NCBI GenBank assembly: GCA_013044415.1
Contig: JABEUO010000264.1
Location: 1-7,899 of the forward strand
DNA: 7,899 nt
Direction of reading: 5' to 3'
Source: Acidimicrobiaceae bacterium
GTDB lineage: Bacteria > Actinomycetota > Acidimicrobiia > Acidimicrobiales > Acidimicrobiaceae
Part shown: one piece after another, positions 1 to 5,652 of the stretch
How the letters are laid out: the number at the start of each line of letters is the position of its first letter
Numbering within the stretch: position 1 is the stretch's first letter
Translations under genes and position numbers: made by a program
The notes under the pieces: generated by a model
Database searches by the model: none
The model's input: the letters and a program-made list of their open reading frames with translations, nothing else
What the model was told of the DNA's origin: nothing

Positions 1-308
1 GACCTCGGCGGCTCCTGGTCGATCTCTGGTTCGGAGATATCAAATCGCTGTTCGGGTCTGTAGGGTGCCTTCCTAGGGGGCTCGTAGGCCCTACGATCGG
101 GCTCCACCCTCCTCGGCGGCTCCGGTTCCCGTCTTTGCTCACTCTCGCCATAGCCTGCGTCGATGTCGCGACGGGACTCATAGCCATATGGGTAGCTATC
201 GCGCTCCATGCGTCTCGTCCCGGCACCATAGGAGACGGGTATATCCATCTCCTCCTCTTCATCGCTGAAGCCGAGAAGGACCATCGCCCTATGCATAAAT
301 GTTCCCAT
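1..308 (-). CDS. sepF: SepF, cell division protein (N-terminal part; 3' end outside window)
   Basis: SepF links FtsZ to the membrane and, in Actinomycetota without FtsA, is thought to be the main Z-ring anchor. The 102 visible residues begin MGTFMHRAMVLLGF followed by an acidic run (SDEEEE), which matches the short amphipathic membrane-binding helix at the SepF N-terminus. After this comes a charged linker rich in Pro, Arg, Glu and Tyr (residues about 30-102). The globular FtsZ-binding core is not reached before the window ends, so identity rests on the N-terminus and on position: it follows ftsZ, pgeF and yggS, as in other actinobacteria. The start is the ATG at 306-308. AAGGAG lies 13 bases upstream, longer than usual, and no in-frame alternative start is seen upstream. 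The 91-base gap before it is larger than others downstream of ftsZ, so separate control is possible. Confidence 0.88.
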   Translation of the reverse strand, partial: MGTFMHRAMVLLGFSDEEEEMDIPVSYGAGTRRMERDSYPYGYESRRDIDAGYGESEQRREPEPPRRVEPDRRAYEPPRKAPYRPEQRFDISEPEIDQEPPR

Positions 309-399
309 TATCCCTAGCTCACTCCTTGACCAAGTCCGAAGTCTCACCTCGGAACTAACCGCCCAGAAAATCCCCTAATACCTACAAGCCCCAAACAAA
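309..399 (-). other. yggS-sepF intergenic spacer with a small inverted repeat
   Basis: This 91-base stretch separates the yggS-family gene from sepF. It contains an imperfect hairpin at 333-356 (AGTCCGA against TCGGAACT, one bulged base, nine-base loop). No T-run follows the hairpin in the reading direction, so it does not look like an intrinsic terminator. The AAGGAG at 322-327 is the best ribosome-binding site for sepF. I see no convincing -35/-10 pair, so read-through from ftsZ is the simplest reading. Confidence 0.4.
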
Positions 400-1119
400 C
401 TAATTCTTCGTCAATCTCTGGCCAAAAATCACACTTCCAAGGCGAACGACCGTTGCTCCCTCGGAGACTGCGATCTCGAAATCATCACTCATGCCCATCG
501 AACACTCCGGCAGACCTAGATCGTCACAAAGCATCCTCAACAGTCTAAAGACCCCACCCCTTGCTTTGGGATCGACTAACGGAGCAATAGTCATCAGACC
601 TTGAATATTTAATCCAAAAGTCCGGGCCGACCCGACTAACTCGGCCACATTTTCCGGGACCACACCCGATCGAGCTGGATCAGAATCGAACTTCACCTGG
701 ATAAATAGCGGCCCGCCAAAACCTAGTCGGTGCAACTTCTCGAGTTCAGAAGTTCTACTTATCGTCTCTATCACGTCGGATACCTCAGCGATAGCTCGTA
801 GCTTGTTCGATTGAACATGCCCGATATAGTGCCTGTGCAAACCTGACAAGTCCGTGGTGAGACGGTACTTATCGACGAGCTCTTGGAGATAATTTTCTCC
901 GATATCGCGTGCCCCAGCAAAGTAGGCAGCCCGTGTCACTTCGACCGGAAATCCCTTTGTTACACATACTATTTTCACCTTCGCAGGGGCGGAAAGTGAG
1001 TCAATCCTCTCCCTTAGAAGGGTAATTCGCTCTCTGATCCTATCCACAAGAGCCCGATCGACCCCATCATCGGATAGCGGCCCAATGTCGTCGTGTTTTG
1101 AAGCTTCGGTCTTCTTCAT
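400..1119 (-). CDS. YggS/PLPBP-family pyridoxal phosphate homeostasis protein
   Basis: A cytosolic, single-domain PLP-binding protein of the YggS/YlmE/PROSC family, with the alanine-racemase-like barrel fold. The family buffers free PLP and affects amino acid and keto acid pools; no enzyme activity is established. Visible family motifs in its 239 residues are VTKGFPVE (the PLP lysine is K55), GENYLQE (74-80), YIGHVQSNK (98-106), QGLMTIAP (173-180), MGMSDDFEIAVSEGAT (208-223) and VRLGSVIFG (225-233). The N-terminus is about 20 residues longer than many homologues and is charged. The start is the ATG at 1117-1119, with a weak AGGGG four bases upstream. It lies 16 bases after pgeF and is probably in the same transcript. 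The yggS-sepF neighbourhood is conserved across Gram-positive bacteria and suggests a link to division or cell wall amino acid supply. Confidence 0.93.
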   Translation of the reverse strand: MKKTEASKHDDIGPLSDDGVDRALVDRIRERITLLRERIDSLSAPAKVKIVCVTKGFPVEVTRAAYFAGARDIGENYLQELVDKYRLTTDLSGLHRHYIGHVQSNKLRAIAEVSDVIETISRTSELEKLHRLGFGGPLFIQVKFDSDPARSGVVPENVAELVGSARTFGLNIQGLMTIAPLVDPKARGGVFRLLRMLCDDLGLPECSMGMSDDFEIAVSEGATVVRLGSVIFGQRLTKN

Positions 1120-1135
1120 CTACCCCTAGGTTAGC

Positions 1136-1840
1136 TCAACATGGACCCTTGACCACGAAGCTTGTCTGTCTTAATTCCGATCGATCACGTCGAAATGAGT
1201 TCAGTGTGTCGGTCTCTAGCGTGCAGCTATCATCGGCATATACGATCCTCACGCCGAGTTCCCCGAGTTCAAATGTGATGAGAGAACCCAGGTCGAGGTG
1301 GGAGGTGGACGAAAGCGTCCTAAAGGGTGAGTCACCGTAGATCCCGGTCACCTCCGCCTTGGATGGACCCTCAAATTCATAGCACTCGACGCAGATGTGG
1401 GGTCCGACAGCCGCCTCGACTCGTGCCGTGGGGTCTCCGACCATCTCCCTCAGCGCCTTAACCGTCTCGGACAGCATGCCGCCGACGATACCCTTCCAGC
1501 CGCAGTGGGCGATACCTACTGCACCGAGGGTGGAAAACGCAACCGGAACGCAGTCGGCTGTCAATACCGCTAGCGCAAATCCATCCAGCTCGGTGACTAG
1601 GCCATCTGCCTCAAGCGGGCCGACGATACCGGTACGCTCCACCCGCCGAACCTGATTCGAGTGATACTGATAGGGGCGCGCTACTGCCTTGATGCCACCC
1701 TCGATGCCGGTCACCTCTGAGATGAGCTGATTATCAAATCGCAGCCCTGCGGGCCATGACTCCCTCGGCGGCGTAAGAGTCGAATTATCCAAGAAGAATA
1801 CCGACGCCTGCTGGTTGGAGAAATCGTAACGCGATGCCAC
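1136..1840 (-). CDS. pgeF: PgeF/YlmD-family peptidoglycan editing factor (multicopper-oxidase-like, DUF152)
   Basis: A 234-residue cytosolic protein of the YfiH/YlmD/LACC1 family. E. coli YfiH (PgeF) helps keep peptidoglycan composition correct by removing wrongly made UDP-MurNAc-L-Ser; other members are reported as purine nucleoside-processing enzymes or polyphenol oxidases, so the exact reaction here is uncertain. The metal/active-site set is present: H60 in YQYHSNQV, C97 in LTADCVPV and H112 in IAHCGWKG, plus GPHICVECYEF (147-157). The usual HGN is HSN here. The C-terminal motif normally near SYRRDG reads SFRRDRSE. The start is GTG at 1838-1840, ten bases after the ftsZ stop. GGAG abuts the GTG directly and GAGG lies 13 bases away inside the ftsZ end, so coupling to ftsZ translation is likely. 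Its position beside ftsZ is typical of Gram-positive dcw clusters. Confidence 0.93.
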   Translation of the reverse strand: MASRYDFSNQQASVFFLDNSTLTPPRESWPAGLRFDNQLISEVTGIEGGIKAVARPYQYHSNQVRRVERTGIVGPLEADGLVTELDGFALAVLTADCVPVAFSTLGAVGIAHCGWKGIVGGMLSETVKALREMVGDPTARVEAAVGPHICVECYEFEGPSKAEVTGIYGDSPFRTLSSTSHLDLGSLITFELGELGVRIVYADDSCTLETDTLNSFRRDRSELRQTSFVVKGPC

Positions 1841-1850
1841 CTCCGCCCGG

Positions 1851-2999
1851 TTACCTCAAAAACGAAGGTACGTCGTCATCATCATCGGGGTCACTCTCTG
1901 CGACGTTGATCGGAGTTGAAACCTGGTCGAGTTTCTTCTCGGGGCGCAAAATCTGAGCCGGCGAGGGGGTCGTTGAAGCCTTTTGCTGGACCTTTGGACG
2001 ATGTCCATCTTTGGAGGCCCCATTGTTTAGTCCAGCAATCTCGAGGTCTTTCCACTCTTCGAATCCGGCGGCAATGACGGTAACCTTGACGTCATCACCG
2101 AGGCTCTCGTCGATCACAGATCCGAAGATAATATTGGCGTCGACGTCCGCTGCATCATGGATAATGCTCGCAGCCTCATTCACTTCGTAAAGACCGATAT
2201 CGGGACCACCGGCGATATTCAAAAGGACTCCTCTGGCTCCTTCAATGGATGCCTCAAGAAGTGGGGAGGTTATGGCCGCCCTCGCCGCATTTAGTGCCCT
2301 CGCCTCCCCTGAAGCCCTTCCAATTCCCATAATCGCCGAGCCCGCACCGGCCATGACCGTTCTTACGTCGGCGAAGTCGGTATTAATCAACCCCGGAGTC
2401 GTAATCAGCTCGGTAATGCCTTGCACACCTTGCAAAAGTACGTCGTCGGCGAGCTTAAATGCCTGCAGCATCGAGGTCTTCTCGGTCGATACCGAGAGCA
2501 ATCTCTCGTTGGGGATGACTATGAGGGTGTCAACCTTTTCCTTTAGGAGTTGGATACCCTCTTGGGCCTGTACGGACCTCCTCTTACCTTCAAAGTCAAA
2601 GGGCCGAGTCACTACGCCAATAGTCAAGGCCCCGAGGCCCCGGGCGATCTCGGCGATTACCGGAGCCCCTCCGGTTCCAGTACCTCCGCCCTCACCGGCG
2701 GTAATGAAGACCATATCCGCACCACGAATAGCCTCTTCGATCTCGCCGGCGTGATCTTCGGCTGCCTGCTTGCCAACCAAAGGTGCACTTCCAGCCCCTA
2801 GACCTTTTGTGAGTTGACGGCCTATGTCAAGCCTGACATCCGCCTCACTCATCAGCAGCGCTTGGGCATCAGTATTGACAGCGATGAACTCAACTCCCTT
2901 GAGTCCAGCCTCTATCATTCGGTTGATGGCATTTCCGCCACCACCCCCTATACCAATGACCTTTATTACTGCGATGTAGTTCTGAGCATCGCTCGCCAT
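1851..2999 (-). CDS. ftsZ: FtsZ, tubulin-like cell division GTPase
   Basis: FtsZ polymerises with GTP into the Z-ring that positions septal wall synthesis. The 382-residue protein is complete. It has the N-terminal nucleotide-binding segment KVIGIGGGGGNAINRM (13-28), the tubulin signature GGGTGTGG (104-111), NTDAQAL (42-48), TRPFDFEG (131-138) and the T7 catalytic loop NTDFADVR (206-213). After the C-terminal activation domain (to about 320) comes a short polar linker (320-370), then an acidic run and VPSFLR, the conserved tail that binds SepF and other partners. The start is the ATG at 2997-2999, with GGAGG ten bases upstream. No second core start is plausible, because residues 7-12 (NYIAVI) already match the family. 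It heads the block ftsZ-pgeF-yggS-sepF and has a candidate promoter in the gap behind it, so it can probably be expressed independently of the mur genes. Confidence 0.98.
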   Translation of the reverse strand: MASDAQNYIAVIKVIGIGGGGGNAINRMIEAGLKGVEFIAVNTDAQALLMSEADVRLDIGRQLTKGLGAGSAPLVGKQAAEDHAGEIEEAIRGADMVFITAGEGGGTGTGGAPVIAEIARGLGALTIGVVTRPFDFEGKRRSVQAQEGIQLLKEKVDTLIVIPNERLLSVSTEKTSMLQAFKLADDVLLQGVQGITELITTPGLINTDFADVRTVMAGAGSAIMGIGRASGEARALNAARAAITSPLLEASIEGARGVLLNIAGGPDIGLYEVNEAASIIHDAADVDANIIFGSVIDESLGDDVKVTVIAAGFEEWKDLEIAGLNNGASKDGHRPKVQQKASTTPSPAQILRPEKKLDQVSTPINVAESDPDDDDDVPSFLR

Positions 3000-3009
3000 G
3001 GCCCCAGCG

Positions 3010-3014
3010 CCTCC
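3010..3014 (-). promoter_or_regulatory. Ribosome-binding site of ftsZ (GGAGG)
   Basis: GGAGG sits ten bases before the ftsZ ATG, a little further than the usual 5-9. It is part of the nine-base element GGAGGCGCT, which occurs again at 3043-3051 (37 bases upstream) without a start codon at a suitable distance. The near copy is the functional candidate by position. Confidence 0.6.
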
Positions 3015-3062
3015 AAATCCGTTAAACTATGCGTCGAACCCGAGCGCCTCCGCCGGTCTCGA

Positions 3063-3110
3063 TGGGTCACACGTTCGGTGTCTTGTAGATACTACTCAGC
3101 TAGCGACCCA
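3063..3110 (-). other. Possible branched RNA structure in the ftsZ leader
   Basis: On the minus strand TGGGTC (3105-3110) can pair with GACCCA (3063-3068). Enclosed between them are two perfect small hairpins: GTAG-TAT-CTAC (3085-3095) and ACAC-CGAAC-GTGT (3069-3081), the second stacked directly on the outer stem. Together they could form a three-way junction 64-111 bases upstream of the ftsZ start, downstream of the candidate promoter. The stems are short, so chance is a real alternative. It does not match a riboswitch class I recognise. Confidence 0.3.
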
Positions 3111-3160
3111 GGATTCGCGTACTTGGTGCCCGAAATCAAAAGCTATTTCATTTCAGAGCG

Positions 3161-3189
3161 ATTATCTTGCCGTGAAGGGCAAATGACAG
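3161..3189 (-). promoter_or_regulatory. Candidate sigma-70-type promoter for ftsZ
   Basis: Read on the minus strand, CTGTCA (3184-3189; four of six matches to TTGACA) is followed after exactly 17 bases by GATAAT (3161-3166; five of six matches to TATAAT). The spacing is ideal. Transcription would start near 3154 and give a leader of about 155 bases before the ftsZ ATG. An inverted repeat TTGCC-CTTCAC-GGCAA lies in the spacer, adjacent to the -10, and could be an operator, though this is only inferred. A promoter close to ftsZ is common in other bacteria. Confidence 0.5.
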
Positions 3190-3200
3190 AAATGGGATTA

Positions 3201-3221
3201 CAATTAAATTGGCGAAGCGCC
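3201..3221 (-). terminator. Weak terminator-like hairpin after murB
   Basis: On the minus strand GGCG-CTT-CGCC (3211-3221) is followed at once by AATTTAATTG. The stem is only four base pairs and the T-run is broken, so at best it would reduce read-through from murB into ftsZ. It lies about 60 bases after the murB stop and just before the candidate ftsZ promoter, a sensible position for a transcript boundary. Confidence 0.22.
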
Positions 3222-3281
3222 CTTCATGGGCTAAGGGTATCTTTATATTCCGCTCGAAGTAGACCTGATGGGCGTGCCCGT

Positions 3282-4220
3282 TCAGAGAAAGACCGCATAC
3301 TCCTCCAGGGCGAAACCAACAAGGATCACCTCTGGCCGTAGTACCTCTCCCGTGGCCTCAAGTACCCTGGTCTTGACGGTCGCCATTACCGCCAAAACGT
3401 CCTTAGACTGACCCCCTTTCTCAAGTTGGATAAAGTTGGCGTGACGCACTGACACTTCAGCCCTGCCGACTCGCAAGCCCTTGAGGCCGGCACCTTCGAT
3501 AAGCGCAGCAGCTGGCCGGGATGAGGGATTTTTAAAGACGGATCCGGAATTCTGACCGCCGGGCTGGTTTGCCCTCCGCCAAGCGACTATTTCCGCTAGC
3601 TTTGCCTTACAATCTTGGGGATCGCCCTGATGAACCGAGACCACGGCTTCGAGGACTATCTGGAACCTGGTAAGTCCCGAGTGTCGGTAACTAAAGTCCA
3701 GATCAGGTGGACCAACCATGATCACTTCGGAATTCAAAAGATCGAATATGCTCGCCTGGATTAGCGACTCCTCCACGCTGGAACCATGACCACCGGCGTT
3801 CATTTTGACTGCTCCACCCATGGTCCCCGGGACACCAACCGCCCACTCAAAGCCTGAAAGGCCCAACGAAGCGAGTCGACGCGAAGCCACTGGAAGGTCC
3901 ATTGCGCCGGGAATCGAACAGAAGTCCTGACCGATGGTAAATTCCCCAAAGGAATCGGAGAGTCTCACAACTAGACCATTAAATCCATTGTCGGACACCA
4001 GTAGGTTTGAGCCATTACCGAGGATTAGTAGCTCCGGAATGGCCACCTTTTGCAAAGCGCTGGCCAACCCTTCAATCTCCGCCATCGAATTTAGGGTAAC
4101 AAATGCCCGAGCGTTCCCACCGCTGCGGTAGGTGGTGAGGGCGCCTAGTGGCGCATCGAGTAGAAGGTTCGGCCCTAACAGGGCTTTGAGGTCTTTAGCC
4201 CAACTTTCACTCTTTGGCAC
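3282..4220 (-). CDS. murB: MurB, UDP-N-acetylenolpyruvoylglucosamine reductase
   Basis: MurB reduces UDP-GlcNAc-enolpyruvate to UDP-MurNAc with NADPH and FAD, the second committed step of cytosolic peptidoglycan precursor synthesis. The 312-residue protein is complete. Its FAD-binding region has TTYRSGGNARAF (29-40), LGNGSNLLVSDNGF (67-80) and WAVGVPGTMGGAVKMNAGG (126-144). Substrate and catalytic motifs are YRHSGL (178-183), GSVFKNP with the proton-donor serine S227, and LRPEVILVGF with E297. The start is GTG at 4218-4220, fourteen bases inside the end of murC, with a weak AAAGAG seven bases upstream, so translation is probably coupled to murC. In Streptomyces and Mycobacterium murB lies elsewhere; its place here resembles Firmicutes and early-branching actinobacteria. 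The downstream neighbour is a non-coding gap instead of ftsQ. Confidence 0.97.
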   Translation of the reverse strand: MPKSESWAKDLKALLGPNLLLDAPLGALTTYRSGGNARAFVTLNSMAEIEGLASALQKVAIPELLILGNGSNLLVSDNGFNGLVVRLSDSFGEFTIGQDFCSIPGAMDLPVASRRLASLGLSGFEWAVGVPGTMGGAVKMNAGGHGSSVEESLIQASIFDLLNSEVIMVGPPDLDFSYRHSGLTRFQIVLEAVVSVHQGDPQDCKAKLAEIVAWRRANQPGGQNSGSVFKNPSSRPAAALIEGAGLKGLRVGRAEVSVRHANFIQLEKGGQSKDVLAVMATVKTRVLEATGEVLRPEVILVGFALEEYAVFL

Positions 4221-5640
4221 TTTGGAACTCTTTGATTTCCCAAAATAGCGCCGTTATATCTCCGGCACCGAGCGTAACTACCAGGTCATTAGGACGCACG
4301 ATCCTTGCGACACTCTTGGCGAGTTCGGAACGAGACGGCTGGTATAACACTCGGTCGTCTCCAAGGAACTCCCTTGCCGCCTCGGCCACCGCTAGACCGG
4401 AAATTCCGGGAATCGCCGCCTCCCCAGCGGAGTAGACGTCGGCGACTACTGCGAAATCGCTGCCCGCCAGGGCTTTGCCGAGTTGGTAGGCAAGCTCCTT
4501 GGTCCGAGAATACCGATGGGGCTGAAAAACTGCCACCACCCGTCGACCCCCGCCAACCTGCCTTGCAGACTGGAGTGTTACCGAGATCTCCGATGGGAGG
4601 TGGGCGTAATCATCGTAAAATGGCGCTGAATTGAAGCTTCCCTTGGGTTGAAATCGTCTCGCAACTCCAGTAAAACGGGAGAGGGCAACGGCTACCGCCT
4701 CCATCGACAAACCGAGGGTGCTCGATGCGGCGAGTACTCCAGAAGCATTGAGTACATTATGTCTGCCCGGTATTGCCAACCTAAGTTGTACTAGCCGCTT
4801 GTCATCCCTGAAGAGGGAAAACCTCGATCCGTCCTCAAATAGTTCTAGTTCATCGATCCTAAAGTCTGCCTTCGGAGAAAATCCATAGCTAAGAAAGGGC
4901 GCCCCCGCAGCGACCTTCATAGCACCTCCATCGTCAGCGCACACGATTGCGGGCATCGTTGATCCAGCAATGTAACGAGAAAAGGCGATCTCTAAATTCT
5001 CTAGCGAACCGTAATAATCTAGGTGGTCGGGCTCTACGTTAGTCAAAATTGCGAGATAGGAGGGAATCCTTAGGTGAGTACCATCACTCTCATCGGCCTC
5101 GACGACCATGAATTCAGATGAACCAGACCGGGCGCCGCTTCCCACTTCATTTAGCTCGCCACCTACTACGAAGGTCGGATCCAAGCCCGCTCCGACTAGA
5201 GCTAGGCTCATCATCGAAGTCGTTGTGGTCTTGCCGTGGGTACCTGAAATGGTAATGACCTTTAGTCCCTTACAAAGCTCGGTCAATAGGCTCGCCCGAT
5301 CCATCACCTTTTTCCCGGACTCCCTCGCTCCCTTCAGCTCAGGATTAGACTCCCTGACCGCCGAAGAGTACGCGACGACATCGGCCCCCTGGATGTTTTC
5401 AACGTCATGACCGATGTTGACCTCGATGCCTAGTGCGACGAGCTTTTCGATTATCGCCGAAGCCTTCAAATCGGATCCGGTCACAAAATAGCCCCGCTGA
5501 TGAAGTATCGTCGCAAGGGCACTCATTCCAGCCCCACCGATCCCAATAATGTGGACTCTATCAGTGCTATTAAGTTCCATACTTTTAAGTTCCATACTTT
5601 TAAGTTCCATGCTCTTAAGATCCTTGTTTGTAGGCTCCAT
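4207..5640 (-). CDS. murC: MurC, UDP-N-acetylmuramate--L-alanine ligase
   Basis: MurC joins L-alanine to UDP-MurNAc using ATP, the first amino acid of the peptide stem. With the ATG at 5638-5640 it has 477 residues. Mur ligase domains appear in order: N-terminal substrate-binding HIIGIGGAGMSALA (30-43), ATP P-loop GTHGKTTTT (133-141), VEADESDGTH (180-189), NVEPDHLDYYG (201-211), and the C-terminal domain with GRHNVLNA (292-299), ARRFQPKG (327-334), YDDYAHLPSE (342-351) and LGAGDIT (457-463). I prefer this ATG because GAGG (5647-5650) lies six bases upstream. An in-frame TTG at 5650-5652, overlapping the murG stop as TTGA, would add four residues but would destroy its own ribosome site. Residues about 6-23 are a repeated KSMEL leader absent from typical MurC, whose core starts near residue 25. 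In YDDYAHLPSE the usual second His is Leu. Confidence 0.96.
   Translation of the reverse strand: MEPTNKDLKSMELKSMELKSMELNSTDRVHIIGIGGAGMSALATILHQRGYFVTGSDLKASAIIEKLVALGIEVNIGHDVENIQGADVVAYSSAVRESNPELKGARESGKKVMDRASLLTELCKGLKVITISGTHGKTTTTSMMSLALVGAGLDPTFVVGGELNEVGSGARSGSSEFMVVEADESDGTHLRIPSYLAILTNVEPDHLDYYGSLENLEIAFSRYIAGSTMPAIVCADDGGAMKVAAGAPFLSYGFSPKADFRIDELELFEDGSRFSLFRDDKRLVQLRLAIPGRHNVLNASGVLAASSTLGLSMEAVAVALSRFTGVARRFQPKGSFNSAPFYDDYAHLPSEISVTLQSARQVGGGRRVVAVFQPHRYSRTKELAYQLGKALAGSDFAVVADVYSAGEAAIPGISGLAVAEAAREFLGDDRVLYQPSRSELAKSVARIVRPNDLVVTLGAGDITALFWEIKEFQSAKE
5570..5629 (-). repeat. 15-base tandem repeat inside the 5' end of murC
   Basis: Plus-strand units TTAAGTTCCATACTT occur at 5570-5584 and 5585-5599 (identical). 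A third at 5600-5614 differs at the end (GCTC for ACTT), and a fourth at 5615-5629 is degenerate. The unit is five codons long and gives KSMEL repeats in MurC, so copy changes would keep the reading frame. Each of the three good units carries an in-frame ATG (5578-5580, 5593-5595, 5608-5610). None of these has a recognisable ribosome-binding site. Confidence 0.95.
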
Positions 5641-5652
5641 CGCCGACCTCAA
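5638..5652 (-). promoter_or_regulatory. Start region deciding murC initiation
   Basis: The minus strand reads TTGAGGTCGGCGATG across this segment. TTGA combines a possible TTG start with the murG TGA stop. GAGG (5647-5650) is placed six bases before the ATG, the better start. Ribosomes ending murG would finish on top of this site, which suggests coupled translation. Confidence 0.65.

Larger units (their letters stand above)
3000..3281 (-). other. murB-ftsZ intergenic region, at the usual position of ftsQ
   Basis: This 282-base stretch carries no convincing gene, and all three minus-strand frames contain stops. ftsQ (about 200-300 codons) usually lies between murC/murB and ftsZ; it cannot fit here. 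In transcription order the region holds an AT-rich part (about 3180-3250) with a weak hairpin at 3211-3221, a candidate promoter (3161-3189), and a GC-richer leader (3000-3155) with inverted repeats and two copies of GGAGGCGCT. The part nearest murB has one open minus frame with a hydrophobic stretch but no start codon. Confidence 0.75.

Noticed and set aside
135..317. A 60-codon plus-strand frame with a hydrophobic start near the window edge.
   Set aside because: It is antisense to the SepF N-terminus, whose conserved helix and charged linker explain these bases.
333..356. Hairpin before sepF as a terminator.
   Set aside because: The stem is bulged and no T-run follows it; it may be chance.
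2245..2754. A 169-codon plus-strand open frame opposite ftsZ.
   Set aside because: It is fully antisense to strongly conserved FtsZ codons; its Ser/Pro/Ala-rich product is typical of a shadow frame.
2814..3341. A 175-codon plus-strand open frame running across the murB-ftsZ gap.
   Set aside because: Both ends lie antisense to conserved parts of ftsZ and murB, it has no family motif, and its product looks like an arbitrary frame. The gap is better explained as a leader of ftsZ.
5650..5652. TTG as the murC start codon.
   Set aside because: The GAGG ribosome site overlaps it and is correctly spaced for the ATG at 5638-5640 instead. It remains possible but less likely.
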